From NCBI GenBank assembly GCA_964477735.1, contig CAYZFD010000022.1, positions 1-27,545 of the forward strand: a DNA stretch of 27,545 nt. Reading direction: 5' to 3'. How positions within the stretch are numbered: the stretch's first letter is position 1; each line of letters begins with the position of its first letter. Shown here piece after piece: positions 7,341 to 15,347 of this stretch. This DNA comes from CAYZFD01 sp964477735. GTDB lineage: Bacteria > Bacteroidota > Bacteroidia > Flavobacteriales > Flavobacteriaceae. The translations under genes were made by a program, and so were the position numbers. Below the pieces are notes generated by a model. The model made no database searches. It had not been told where the DNA came from and saw nothing but the letters and a program-made list of their open reading frames with translations.

Positions 7341-8620
7341 AAATGGAGTTTATTTAATAATTTCATCAAATCTCTTTGGTTTTGAACAACGAGATGGGCA
7401 TTGTTCCAAGCAGACAAGCAACAGCCTTCTACTTTCTGAATTTCACTCCAAATTTCATGAACCAAGTGAAGCGCCTGTCGATCGTTTGGCTGATTTAATA
7501 AATGTGTTGAAGAAAAAGCTACTGGGTGGAGTTTAAGCTTGGTGAGCGTCTCATTTTCTAAATCGTAAAAATAAAAGGGCGTGCATGTACCCGCACGAAA
7601 ACCTGCACGATCGTAAAACTGCATAGAATAATCGGCCTCGAAATCGAATTCTACAAAACTTTTATAGACTGTAGGATATTGTAAGTTGAGCAGATGTTGG
7701 CGGGCTTTTTTCACTGGACGATGCAACAATTTCTGAAGATTTTTGATGTCTTTCTCTAAAACAACTTCTTGGCCTACAGATTGGTGAGAGGCCAACAAAG
7801 ATACCTGAGTAAAATCAGCTAAAGCCTTGAGTCGTTCTTTGAAACCTCTTGAAAAGATATTGTTGTTCTGGTCATATTCTCCAAATGTCGTGAACAGGGC
7901 AAAAAACTGAGTCTTTAAACCCTTTTGTTTATGCCAACTAAGCCAAGTATTGAAATTATCGAAAGGATCTGAACTCAAACCAAGCCAAACTAAAAACCGA
8001 TGCAAAACGGCTCCAAATTGGAGATTTGATAGGTCTTGACCCAAACCCCACAAAGCGCTCAAAAGCCCTTTGTGTTTATAGTTGTAAAGCACTGGAATCT
8101 CCATGAGGGTTTCAAAGCGAGCAGTTCGATTGGGGAATGCCATGTCGGGAAAAGATTTCTGCAAGGCCGCTTTAAGTTTTAAGCTCCATACATCAACAAC
8201 AGGTCGATTCAGAAAACCATGTTGAGCAGCCAAACTTTCATGAGCTTCGAGGCGCCCTAAAGGATCTCTTCGATGTGGTAGATATTCCTCATATCGGCTC
8301 AATAAATAAAAGCTTGCCGCAAAAACATCAAAAGGTAAATGACTGTCTTCAGTTGTTGAAAAAAAAGCTGGAATTCCTTCCCAATCCATAGGCTTAATCT
8401 CTAAATGCTCTATGCCTTGATCATGCAACAAACCATGGGAACGCACGTGAAAGCCAGCACCTAAAGACTGCTTGGAATAGCTCATTTTAAAGCCCTTGTG
8501 CGTTTCAAAATTTTCCCAATTATTCGTGTAACGCACCTCAATACCCAAAATATTTTTGAACAAATGCCCAAAAGCAAAGGTCAGTCGGGATGTTATTTTG
8601 TGTGTATAAACTAGAATCAT
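7337..8620 (-). CDS. Polysaccharide-deacetylase-like protein (NodB-related fold, catalytic motifs not evident)
   Basis: A 427-residue protein without signal peptide or membrane segment. An N-terminal domain (MILVYTHKIT..., about 1-165, including FDVFAASFYLLSRYEEYLPH at 97-116) is followed by a region like the carbohydrate esterase 4 / NodB fold that Bacteroidota annotations call polysaccharide deacetylase. Conserved-looking stretches are YNYKHKG (179-185), ARQHLL (306-311), DYSM (330-333) and GFRAGTCTPFYFYDLENE (340-357). What is missing is notable: the first NodB motif, normally an Asp pair in a strand before the KHKG stretch, reads EIPVLY here, and the usual His-Pro-Ser loop appears as LLASHQS (275-281). 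It may be inactive, act by another mechanism, or bind a polysaccharide. The start overlaps the radC stop by 4 nt (ATGA) and the stop overlaps the yjjG start likewise, so the three genes are coupled. Family call moderate, activity unknown. Confidence 0.75.
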   Translation of the reverse strand: MILVYTHKITSRLTFAFGHLFKNILGIEVRYTNNWENFETHKGFKMSYSKQSLGAGFHVRSHGLLHDQGIEHLEIKPMDWEGIPAFFSTTEDSHLPFDVFAASFYLLSRYEEYLPHRRDPLGRLEAHESLAAQHGFLNRPVVDVWSLKLKAALQKSFPDMAFPNRTARFETLMEIPVLYNYKHKGLLSALWGLGQDLSNLQFGAVLHRFLVWLGLSSDPFDNFNTWLSWHKQKGLKTQFFALFTTFGEYDQNNNIFSRGFKERLKALADFTQVSLLASHQSVGQEVVLEKDIKNLQKLLHRPVKKARQHLLNLQYPTVYKSFVEFDFEADYSMQFYDRAGFRAGTCTPFYFYDLENETLTKLKLHPVAFSSTHLLNQPNDRQALHLVHEIWSEIQKVEGCCLSAWNNAHLVVQNQRDLMKLLNKLHL

Positions 8621-9318
8621 AATAGCTTACCCTCATCGGCGAAGCTAAAATACATGTTTTCTGTGACGACCAAATGGTCCAAAACTTCAATATGCATGAT
8701 TTTAGCGGCCTGAACAAAACCATCCGTTAGTTTTTTATCCAATGCACTAGGCTTTATATTTCCTGATGGATGGTTGTGAGCGAAAAGCAATCCAACGGCA
8801 TGCAACTCCAAGGCTTTTCTTAGAATCAATCTAATGTCAACAGTAGCGGCTGTTAAACCACCTTTGCTAAACTGCTTCACCTCCAAAACCTTGTTGGCAT
8901 TGTTTAGAAAGGCTACCCAAAATTCTTCATGGGTAAGATCGGCTAGAATGGGCTGAAAAAGCTCAAAGGCCGCTTTGCTGCTACTGATTTTGGGCAGCTG
9001 TTTTGCTTTTTCCATACGCCGACGGCGCCCCAATTCTAAGGCTGCTATGAGTGTGAGACCCTTGGCCTCACCAATCCCTCTAAACTTTTGAAAATCAGAC
9101 AATTGCATCCTTCCTAAACGGCTAAGGCTGTGATCTACAGCAGCCAACATACGTTTTGAAAGTGACACTGCACTTTCTTGTGGACTACCGCTACCCAATA
9201 AAATGGCCAACAACTCGGCATTTGAAAGTGCAGCAGTGCCTTTATGCATCAATTTTTCTCTAGGACGATCATCCTTAGGCCAATGCTTTATCGAATCGAA
9301 TAGGTTTTTTTTGCTCAC
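8617..9318 (-). CDS. radC: RadC-family JAB/MPN domain protein
   Basis: A 233-residue RadC (UPF0758) protein. The N-terminal half has the helix-hairpin-helix segment FRGIGEAKGLTLIAALELGR (79-98). The C-terminal half is a JAMM/MPN+ metallo-domain with HNHPSGNIKPSALD at 181-194 (His181, His183, Asp194 as zinc ligands) and an upstream Glu in THEEFWVAFLN. Despite the old name and its label as a DNA-repair protein, the molecular role of RadC is unsettled, and the JAMM motif suggests a metal-dependent hydrolase. The start is GTG at 9318: a TAA sits four codons upstream and the next in-frame ATG (Met24) would cut into the conserved SIKHWPKDDRPREKL segment. It lies 73 nt after mpl and overlaps the next gene by 4 nt. 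Confidence 0.93.
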   Translation of the reverse strand: MSKKNLFDSIKHWPKDDRPREKLMHKGTAALSNAELLAILLGSGSPQESAVSLSKRMLAAVDHSLSRLGRMQLSDFQKFRGIGEAKGLTLIAALELGRRRRMEKAKQLPKISSSKAAFELFQPILADLTHEEFWVAFLNNANKVLEVKQFSKGGLTAATVDIRLILRKALELHAVGLLFAHNHPSGNIKPSALDKKLTDGFVQAAKIMHIEVLDHLVVTENMYFSFADEGKLL

Positions 9319-9391
9319 TTGGGGCTTTTAGACCAGCAATTTAAGAAAATCTACCCAAAGTTGTTCGTGTATTTTCACTTCTCAGCTCATT

Positions 9392-10762
9392 TTAGGGCGT
9401 AGCAACACCACTAAAATTTTGGGTAAGCACCGCTTTGTCTAAACCACCATAATTACCAGAGCTCATCATCAACAAAGTGCAGTTGGCATAGTCCAAAGCG
9501 GCTAAATATTCTGCAAGTTCTTTAGGGTTGGTAAACACCATAAGATTTTCGTTATTGAAAGCTGATGAAATTTTATCGGCTGAAAGGTTTTGAAGTCCTT
9601 TAAGGGCTATCGCCTTGGGATCATAAAAAACGATGGCGATGTCGGCGGAATCCAAGCTTTGCTGATATTGGTCTAAAAACTTCTCGTTCAAACTGCTATA
9701 GGTATGCAATTCCAAACAAGCTACCAATTTTCGAGATGGAAATTTGGTTTTGGCCGCTTTTGTGGTAGCCCTTACCTTGCTAGGGGCATGGGCAAAATCC
9801 AGCAGCAACAATCGATCTTTGGCTTCATATAGTTTTTCGAGCCGTTTAGAAGCACCTTCAAAGCTCATTATGGCTTCATTAAATTCTTGGGCATCTACCC
9901 CCATTTGCTGCGCTACCCATCGCGCTCCTGACAAATTGCTCAAATTGTGCTCGCCAAACATTTTAAGCGGAATTGGGCCTTCCTCAGAATCGAGGAAAGT
10001 TTGCCCCTCTAAAACACGAAAACGTGGCATAGAATAGCCTATTTTACGAATAGGATGATCGACTTCTTCAACCAGTTTTTGCAACACAGGGTCTTGTTCA
10101 TTATAAATTAAAATCCCACCAGGCATGATGGTTTTAATAAAAATGCGGAACTGTTCGATATAGTTATCAAAAGTGGGAAAAACGTTGATATGATCCCATG
10201 CAATACCACTCAACAATGCAATGTTGGGTTGATATAAATGAAATTTAGGTCTGGGATCTAGAGCGGATGATAAATATTCATCGCCTTCCATTAGCATGAA
10301 TTCATTTTGGTTGGTGAGATGCACCATGGTCTCATAGCCCGATAGTTGAGCACCCACCATAAAATCCACTTCCACATCTAGCTTTTTTAATACATGTAAC
10401 AGCATGGCCGTTATGGTTGTTTTGCCATGGCTACCTCCAATCACCACTCTGGTTTTATCTAGACTCTGCTCGTATAAAAATTCAGGATAAGAGACTATGT
10501 GCAATCCCAGTTTCTTGGCTACGGCCAATTCTGGATTGTCGGCTTTGGCATGCATTCCCAACACAACGACATCAATTTCTTGAGTGATTTTTTCAGGAAA
10601 CCAGCCCATTGCTTTGGGCAGTAGCCCTGCACTTTCAAGTCGTGATTTAGAAGGCTCAAAAATAGCATCATCGCTGCCTGACACCTTAGCACCTTTATGA
10701 TGAAGGGCTAAGGCTAAATTGTGCATCGCACTTCCGCCTATCGCAATAAAATGTATGCGCAT
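9392..10762 (-). CDS. mpl: Mpl-type UDP-N-acetylmuramate:tripeptide ligase (murein recycling)
   Basis: A 456-residue Mur-ligase family protein. The N-terminal domain begins MRIHFIAIGGSAMHNLALAL, a UDP-binding Rossmann start like MurC/Mpl, with the Bacteroidota Mpl-like GMHAKADNPEL at 69-79. The ATP-binding loop is GGSHGKTTITAM (109-120). The central domain includes LMEGDEYLSS, LSGIAWDHINVF and FGEHNLSNL, and the C-terminal ligase domain contains DFAHAPSKV. Mpl attaches the recycled L-Ala-gamma-D-Glu-diaminopimelate peptide to UDP-MurNAc in the cytoplasm. MurC is a related alternative, but the GSAMHNLA start and DFAHAP (MurC usually has DYGHHP) favour Mpl. It starts 29 nt after the TPR gene stop and is followed by radC, so it probably belongs to the same transcription run. 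Confidence 0.9.
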   Translation of the reverse strand: MRIHFIAIGGSAMHNLALALHHKGAKVSGSDDAIFEPSKSRLESAGLLPKAMGWFPEKITQEIDVVVLGMHAKADNPELAVAKKLGLHIVSYPEFLYEQSLDKTRVVIGGSHGKTTITAMLLHVLKKLDVEVDFMVGAQLSGYETMVHLTNQNEFMLMEGDEYLSSALDPRPKFHLYQPNIALLSGIAWDHINVFPTFDNYIEQFRIFIKTIMPGGILIYNEQDPVLQKLVEEVDHPIRKIGYSMPRFRVLEGQTFLDSEEGPIPLKMFGEHNLSNLSGARWVAQQMGVDAQEFNEAIMSFEGASKRLEKLYEAKDRLLLLDFAHAPSKVRATTKAAKTKFPSRKLVACLELHTYSSLNEKFLDQYQQSLDSADIAIVFYDPKAIALKGLQNLSADKISSAFNNENLMVFTNPKELAEYLAALDYANCTLLMMSSGNYGGLDKAVLTQNFSGVATP

Positions 10763-10791
10763 ATTGTTGATTAGTGGGTTAAAGATACAGC

Positions 10792-11697
10792 TTATTGATT
10801 CAAAAAGGGATCATATTCTGCCAGTATTTTTTCAATATTAGGCAAGGCCTTTCGGGCTTTTGTCTCATATTTTTCAGCCCATTCGAATCTTTTTTGTTTC
10901 GAAAAAATTTGAGCCATCCTAAACCAAGCAAATGCTTTGGGAAAGCCTTCGGCTCTAGTATGCAAATTCAAAAAACGTTGAAAGCAACAGATTGCAAGTT
11001 CGTAATGATCAGGCGAATTCAGCAACATTTTTCCAAGGGCATACCAACTTTGATTTCTTTTAATGCGGCCCTCCAATTGTTCACAACTTAAATTGGATAG
11101 GGCGTTGACGATCTGCAACTGTGTTTGTTTGACCGTTTCAAAATCTGCTCTAATTTGTGCCAAATACGCCAGTGACAGCAAACCTTCTAGATTGGAGCCT
11201 TTTTCGATTTCAGATTGTTGGGCTTGTGCCTTTTTGGCGCTTCCTCCCAAAAAAAATGGCAATTTTTCATACAACTCCATCAACACCCAACGCGCTGTAT
11301 ATTCATTGGGTTGTAGCTTGATCACTTGTTCAAAAGCTTTCCGCATGGGCACAACATAGGGAATGGACTGTGCACGAGAGACCTCTAGAGATTGGATGCC
11401 TGCCACCCCTCCATATTGAGTCCACAACGACACTTTGTCAGGAGCAAGAGGCAGTAAAATTTCGTAAACTTCCATGGCTGCTATCCAGCGACCGTGATTG
11501 GCATATTGTTGTGCCAATTGTTTAAGAATTTCTTTGTTTTTGGGCTGTTTTGATCTGATGAGTTCTAACGAATCTAATTTTTTAATTTGTGTTTCGCTTA
11601 CGATTAACTTAGGGAAATAACGTTGTGGCACACGTTGCGACCAAAGTGAGATAGAAAAAAAACAAAACGCAACTAAGCTTCGTTGAGCAAATCCCAT
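10792..11697 (-). CDS. Secreted or periplasmic TPR-repeat protein, function unknown
   Basis: A 301-residue protein. Residues 1-20 look like an export signal (MGFAQRSLVAFCFFSISLWS), without a lipobox. The rest is mainly paired helices of the tetratricopeptide type: KEILKQLAQQYANHGRWIAA (about 55-74), an EVYEILLPLAPDK segment, AFEQVIKLQPNEYTARWVL, and a final repeat AWFRMAQIFSKQKRFEWAEK. A short KLPFFLGGSAKKA segment interrupts the helices. I cannot assign a specific role; TPR proteins usually mediate protein contacts. The gene starts inside the end of obg (25-nt overlap in another frame), and the start is supported by the signal peptide it yields. It is placed between obg and mpl, so it may be translationally coupled to obg and could serve envelope assembly, but that is only inference from position. 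Confidence 0.75.
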   Translation of the reverse strand: MGFAQRSLVAFCFFSISLWSQRVPQRYFPKLIVSETQIKKLDSLELIRSKQPKNKEILKQLAQQYANHGRWIAAMEVYEILLPLAPDKVSLWTQYGGVAGIQSLEVSRAQSIPYVVPMRKAFEQVIKLQPNEYTARWVLMELYEKLPFFLGGSAKKAQAQQSEIEKGSNLEGLLSLAYLAQIRADFETVKQTQLQIVNALSNLSCEQLEGRIKRNQSWYALGKMLLNSPDHYELAICCFQRFLNLHTRAEGFPKAFAWFRMAQIFSKQKRFEWAEKYETKARKALPNIEKILAEYDPFLNQ

Positions 11698-12677
11698 AAA
11701 GCATCCTTAAGCGGAGTTAGTCCATATTGTGTGGCAGAGGAAACAAACATAAAAGGGGTTGTTTTGAGCTGTGCACTCACCTCATCGTTAAGGGCTTCTT
11801 TAAGCTCTTCATCGAGCAGGTCTGCTTTGGTGAGTAAAACCAATTTTGGCTTGTCAACCAACTCAGGGTTGTAGCGAATCAATTCTGTGTGCAAAACACT
11901 GAATTCATCGGCAATATTAGGACTATCAACAGGGATTAAAAAGAGTAATACAGCATTTCTTTCAATATGTCTTAAAAAATAATGTCCTAAACCCTTTCCT
12001 TCAGCAGCTCCTTCGATGATTCCCGGGATATCGGCCATTACAAACGATCGATAATCACGATATTCAACAATACCCAAGTTGGGTTTAAGGGTTGTAAAAG
12101 GATAATCGGCAATTTTGGGCTTAGCTGAGGTCAGCACAGATAACAAGGTTGATTTTCCTGCGTTGGGGAAACCCACTAAACCAACATCGGCCAGTAATTT
12201 GAGCTCTAATAACACTTGTTTTTCTTCTCCAGGAATTCCTGGTTGGGCGTAGCGTGGGGTTTGATTGGTTGAGGTTTTAAAGTGCCAATTTCCTCGCCCC
12301 CCCATTCCGCCGGGCAATAAAATTTTTCGTTCTCCGTCTTCCAAAACTTCAAAAATAACTTCTTCAGTTTCAGCATCCTTAACTAGGGTGCCCACAGGAA
12401 CTTTTAAGGTCACATCATCACCATCGGCACCCGTGCTTCGATTTTTAGAACCATCGCCTCCATGTCCTGCTCTGAAATGTTGTTGAAATTTGAAATGGTA
12501 TAGCGTCCAAAGATTTTTGTCTCCTTCAATATAAACATGGCCTCCTCGACCACCATCGCCACCATCGGGACCGCCTTTAGCAATAAACTTTTCTCTGTGA
12601 AGGTGCACAGAGCCTTTTCCTCCATTTCCGGAGGAAACCCTTACTTTAACATAATCTGTAAAGTTGCCTTCTGTCAT
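11673..12677 (-). CDS. obg: Obg/CgtA GTPase
   Basis: A 334-residue essential GTPase linked to 50S ribosome assembly and stress control. The N-terminal Obg fold (about 1-158) shows the typical Gly-rich stretches GNGGKGSVHLHREKF (18-32), GGPDGGDGGRGGHVYI (35-50) and GGMGGRGN (123-130). The GTPase domain has G1 GFPNAGKST (169-177), the switch I region DYPFTTLKPNLG (191-202), G3 DIPGIIEGA (216-224), G4 LTKAD (282-286) and G5 SSA (313-315). There is no C-terminal OCT domain, which is variable among Obg proteins. The ATG overlaps the adk stop by 4 nt (ATGA), so the two are translationally coupled. The 3' end overlaps the TPR gene start. Confidence 0.97.
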   Translation of the reverse strand: MTEGNFTDYVKVRVSSGNGGKGSVHLHREKFIAKGGPDGGDGGRGGHVYIEGDKNLWTLYHFKFQQHFRAGHGGDGSKNRSTGADGDDVTLKVPVGTLVKDAETEEVIFEVLEDGERKILLPGGMGGRGNWHFKTSTNQTPRYAQPGIPGEEKQVLLELKLLADVGLVGFPNAGKSTLLSVLTSAKPKIADYPFTTLKPNLGIVEYRDYRSFVMADIPGIIEGAAEGKGLGHYFLRHIERNAVLLFLIPVDSPNIADEFSVLHTELIRYNPELVDKPKLVLLTKADLLDEELKEALNDEVSAQLKTTPFMFVSSATQYGLTPLKDALWDLLNEA

Positions 12678-13252
12678 GCCTTAAGACTATCAATAATCTT
12701 TTTCAAACGCAGGGTGATTTCTTCGATTTCGCCAATGCCATTAACCGAATAAAACTTGTTTTGGGCTTGGTAGTAAGCAATCAATGGAGCAGTTTTGGTA
12801 TTGTATTCATCAAATCGGTTTCGAATTTTTTGCACATCCTGATCATCGGCACGGCCACTACTTTCACCTCTTTTTAGAAGACGTTGAATGAGGATTTCAT
12901 CATCGGCTTCCATGGCAATTGTGGCTGCAATGCTGCTATTTAAATTTGTCATTAGATCATCCAAGGCGACAGCCTGTGCGGTGGTTCTTGGAAAACCATC
13001 AAAAATGAAGCCATGGGCTTCTGGTCTTTTGGCTACTTCTTCGGCCAGCATGTCAATGGTTACATTGTCTGGCACCAAATCTCCCTTATCCATAAATGAC
13101 TGGGCCAAGAGCCCCAGAGAGGTACCCTGTTGCATGTGGTAACGAAAAACATCACCAGTAGAAATGTGAACAAATCCATAGTGTTCCTTTAAAAATGCGG
13201 CTTGAGTTCCTTTTCCTGCGCCAGGTTTACCAAACAAAATAATATTAACCAT
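12674..13252 (-). CDS. adk: Adenylate kinase
   Basis: A 192-residue protein from the ATG at 13252, catalysing ATP + AMP = 2 ADP in the cytosol. Motifs: P-loop GKPGAGKGT (8-16), the AMP-binding region HISTGDVFR, DGFPRT near residue 90, and the basic loop KRGESSGRADD. The LID is the short type without a zinc-binding Cys cluster, as in many Gram-negative enzymes. An upstream in-frame TTG at 13288 would add 12 residues, but the P-loop normally starts within ten residues of the N-terminus and a -7 promoter box (13271-13278) lies inside that extension, so 13252 is the right start. First gene of the minus-strand run adk-obg-TPR-mpl-radC-deacetylase-like-yjjG. Confidence 0.97.
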   Translation of the reverse strand: MVNIILFGKPGAGKGTQAAFLKEHYGFVHISTGDVFRYHMQQGTSLGLLAQSFMDKGDLVPDNVTIDMLAEEVAKRPEAHGFIFDGFPRTTAQAVALDDLMTNLNSSIAATIAMEADDEILIQRLLKRGESSGRADDQDVQKIRNRFDEYNTKTAPLIAYYQAQNKFYSVNGIGEIEEITLRLKKIIDSLKA

Positions 13253-13270
13253 TGAAAATAATTTAGGACG

Positions 13271-13278
13271 CAAATTTA
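13271..13278 (-). promoter_or_regulatory. -7 promoter box (TAAATTTG) for the adk run
   Basis: On the minus strand this reads TAAATTTG, a full TAnnTTTG match, 18 nt before the adk ATG at 13252. Inferred initiation near 13267 gives a leader of about 15 nt. The -33 element is not obvious. It also decides between the two possible adk starts. Confidence 0.5.
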
Positions 13279-13458
13279 GGGAAAGCAAGCCAAGAATTAC
13301 ACTTTATGCATACTAAATAATGGTTTTCAATTTATGAAAATATAACTGTTGTTTATGAACAAAAGGAGGTTGCTTATCACCTAAACACAACACTGTTTCT
13401 CTAAATTCTTTAAAATAATGAATGTTTTAGCCCTATGAATTGGCAAACTAGAAATGAC

Positions 13459-13466
13459 TATTTTTG
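13459..13466 (+). promoter_or_regulatory. -7 promoter box (TATTTTTG) for purKE
   Basis: TATTTTTG matches TAnnTTTG. The purK ATG at 13482 follows 15 nt after the box, giving a predicted leader of about 12 nt. A TTG at 13440-13442 could serve as the -33 element with a spacer of 16 nt. The box would lie at the edge of the longer TTG-started reading frame from 13464, which argues for the ATG start. Confidence 0.5.
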
Positions 13467-13481
13467 CATAAAGATTCGACT

Positions 13482-14636
13482 ATGGATTTCTTTTCTTCCA
13501 ATTTTACACTAGGCATACTCGGCGGGGGACAATTGGGAAAAATGTTACTTCAGGAAACCCGAAAATGGGACATCAAAACAGCCGTAATGGACGCTTCACC
13601 AGATGCCCCTGCTAGGTTGTCGTGTGATTGTTTTGTTCAAGGAGATTTAATGGATAAAGCAGCGGTAGTAGCCTTTGGAAGAACAGTCGATGTGCTCACC
13701 ATAGAAATCGAAAACGTATCTTTAGAAGGCTTGCAACAACTTGAAAATGAAGGTATTAAAGTTTTTCCTTCTTCAAAAACACTACACACCATCCAGAACA
13801 AAATTCGTCAAAAAGAATTTTATAAATCCCATCAGATTCCAACCGCAGCTTTTCAGGTTTACGAAAGTGTTGAAGCCCTAGAATCTGCGATTTCGGATGG
13901 TTCACGCACCCTTCCTGCTGTTTGGAAAAGTCCACAATTTGGATATGACGGCTATGGCGTGAAGGTTTTACGAACTATCGCTGACCTTCAAAGCCTTCCA
14001 AAGGGGAAATGTTTGGTAGAAGATAAGGTAGAATTTATTACAGAACTTGCAGTAATCGTGGCCAGCAATCCAAGGGGAGAAACGGTGGCTTATCCCGTTG
14101 TAGAAATGCTCTTTCATCCCGAAGCCAACCAGGTTGAGTATGTGCTATGCCCCGCCAGGGTTTCGAATGAGATTGCCCATAAAGCGAACGAAATTGCCTT
14201 AAATGTTTCCAAAGCCTACCAACACATTGGATTATTGGCGGTAGAGTTATTTCTTACAGCGAGTGGTGACCTGCTAGTGAACGAGGTGGCGCCAAGGCCA
14301 CACAACAGTGGTCATTATAGCATTGAAGGAAGCTACACTTCACAATTTGAACAACACCTTCGTGCTGTTCTTGATATGCCTCTAGGTGAAACCAAAAGTA
14401 AGCAGCCTGCTGTGATGACCAACCTCAACGGCGCTGCTGGATATAGCGGACCTGTGTGGTATGATGGTATGGAAGAAATCTTAAAAATAGAAGGCGTAGT
14501 GCCCCACATTTATGGAAAAAAAGAAACCCGCCCATTCAGAAAGATGGGGCATGCCACAGTGCTAAATCAAAGTTTGGAAAACGCATACCATTTGGCAGAA
14601 AAAGTAAAAAACACACTTCAAATTAAAACCAAGTAA
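13482..14636 (+). CDS. purK: N5-carboxyaminoimidazole ribonucleotide synthase (PurK)
   Basis: A 384-residue ATP-grasp enzyme of de novo purine synthesis: aminoimidazole ribonucleotide + ATP + bicarbonate to N5-CAIR. The N-terminal TLGILGGGQLGKMLLQE (9-25) is the typical PurK opening. Other family stretches are DVLTIEIENV, PAVWKSPQFGYDGYG (the ATP-grasp Gly-rich loop), LVEDKVEF, LAVELFLT, NEVAPRPHNSGHYS and the C-terminal HIYGKKETRPFRKMGH. The start at ATG 13482 is chosen over an in-frame TTG at 13464 because the -7 box lies on the latter and the ATG gives the normal N-terminus. purE begins one base after the stop, so the pair is an operon that carries out the two-step bacterial route to CAIR. 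Confidence 0.96.
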   Translation: MDFFSSNFTLGILGGGQLGKMLLQETRKWDIKTAVMDASPDAPARLSCDCFVQGDLMDKAAVVAFGRTVDVLTIEIENVSLEGLQQLENEGIKVFPSSKTLHTIQNKIRQKEFYKSHQIPTAAFQVYESVEALESAISDGSRTLPAVWKSPQFGYDGYGVKVLRTIADLQSLPKGKCLVEDKVEFITELAVIVASNPRGETVAYPVVEMLFHPEANQVEYVLCPARVSNEIAHKANEIALNVSKAYQHIGLLAVELFLTASGDLLVNEVAPRPHNSGHYSIEGSYTSQFEQHLRAVLDMPLGETKSKQPAVMTNLNGAAGYSGPVWYDGMEEILKIEGVVPHIYGKKETRPFRKMGHATVLNQSLENAYHLAEKVKNTLQIKTK

Positions 14637-14637
14637 C

Positions 14638-15123
14638 ATGGCTAAAGTTGGAATAATTATGGGTAGTCAATCCGATCTACCAGTGATGCAAGAAGCAATA
14701 GACATCCTTCAAGGGTTCGACATTTCAGTGGAAGTAGATATAGTGTCGGCTCATCGAACACCAGAAAAAATGATGACCTATGGGCAGCAAGCACATCAAC
14801 GAGGAATTTCAGTGATCATTGCTGGTGCTGGAGGCGCTGCCCACCTTCCTGGAATGATTGCATCACTGACCCCCCTACCTGTGATCGGTGTTCCTGTAAA
14901 ATCTTCAAATTCAATAGACGGCTGGGATTCTATTCTTTCTATTCTTCAAATGCCGAGTGGGGTTCCTGTAGCGACTGTTGCTTTAAATGGTGCTAAAAAT
15001 GCTGGAATATTGGCCGCTCAAATCATTGGGAGTTCTGACAACTGCGTTTTAGATAAAGTGCTAACCTTTAAAAAGGGGCTTGAATTGAAGGTCAACGAAA
15101 GTGCTGCTCAGCTTAAAAAATAA
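14638..15123 (+). CDS. purE: N5-CAIR mutase (PurE, class I)
   Basis: A 161-residue protein converting N5-CAIR to CAIR, the step after PurK. Motifs: MGSQSDLPVM (8-17), SAHRTPEKM (37-45, His39 in the substrate loop), and GAGGAAHLPGM (63-73) for the active site. Further on are PLPVIGVPVKS, the 40s-loop-like region with DGWDSILSILQMP, and GVPVATVALNGAKNAGILA. Length is typical for class I PurE, which forms an octamer. The gene follows purK by one base and is closed by a strong terminator that begins at the last base of its stop codon. No PurE-PurK fusion is present. Confidence 0.97.
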   Translation: MAKVGIIMGSQSDLPVMQEAIDILQGFDISVEVDIVSAHRTPEKMMTYGQQAHQRGISVIIAGAGGAAHLPGMIASLTPLPVIGVPVKSSNSIDGWDSILSILQMPSGVPVATVALNGAKNAGILAAQIIGSSDNCVLDKVLTFKKGLELKVNESAAQLKK

Positions 15124-15150
15124 AAACGCCCCTGTTCACAGAGGCGTTTT
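15123..15150 (+). terminator. Intrinsic terminator after purKE
   Basis: AAAACGCCCCTGT, two loop bases, then ACAGAGGCGTTTT forms a 13-bp stem with one C-A mismatch; the A-tract and T-tract are part of the stem, so it could work in both directions. It begins at the last base of the purE stop codon. Strongest hairpin found in the window. Confidence 0.85.
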
Positions 15151-15347
15151 CTTCAGGGCAATACATCTAAAAATTATGAAAAATCCAACATGCTTATATT
15201 GCCTTTCAAATAGCTTGTAGGTCAATTTTGCTATCTGATATGCGCAATTTACGTATTAAACCAAAATTGAAAAATATTAATAAAGTTATTTGATTTTTTT
15301 TCGACCAAATGTAAGTTCGTATAGATAAAAGAAAGTGAATTTGTAGT

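Noticed and set aside
7192..7536. A 114-codon plus-strand frame across the yjjG/deacetylase-like junction
   Set aside because: Antisense to two well-supported genes joined by a 4-nt overlap; the composition does not look like a real protein.
13355..13384. A nine-codon frame (Met-Asn-Lys-Arg-Arg-...) containing an AAAAGGAGG Shine-Dalgarno-like run, in the adk-purK intergenic region
   Set aside because: Too short, no promoter box before it, and the GGAGG is not followed by a start codon at a suitable distance. Bacteroidota rarely rely on such a site.
15306..15313. TACATTTG on the minus strand, a -7 box match
   Set aside because: It points into the intergenic region towards purE's end with no gene downstream on that strand and no -33 element.
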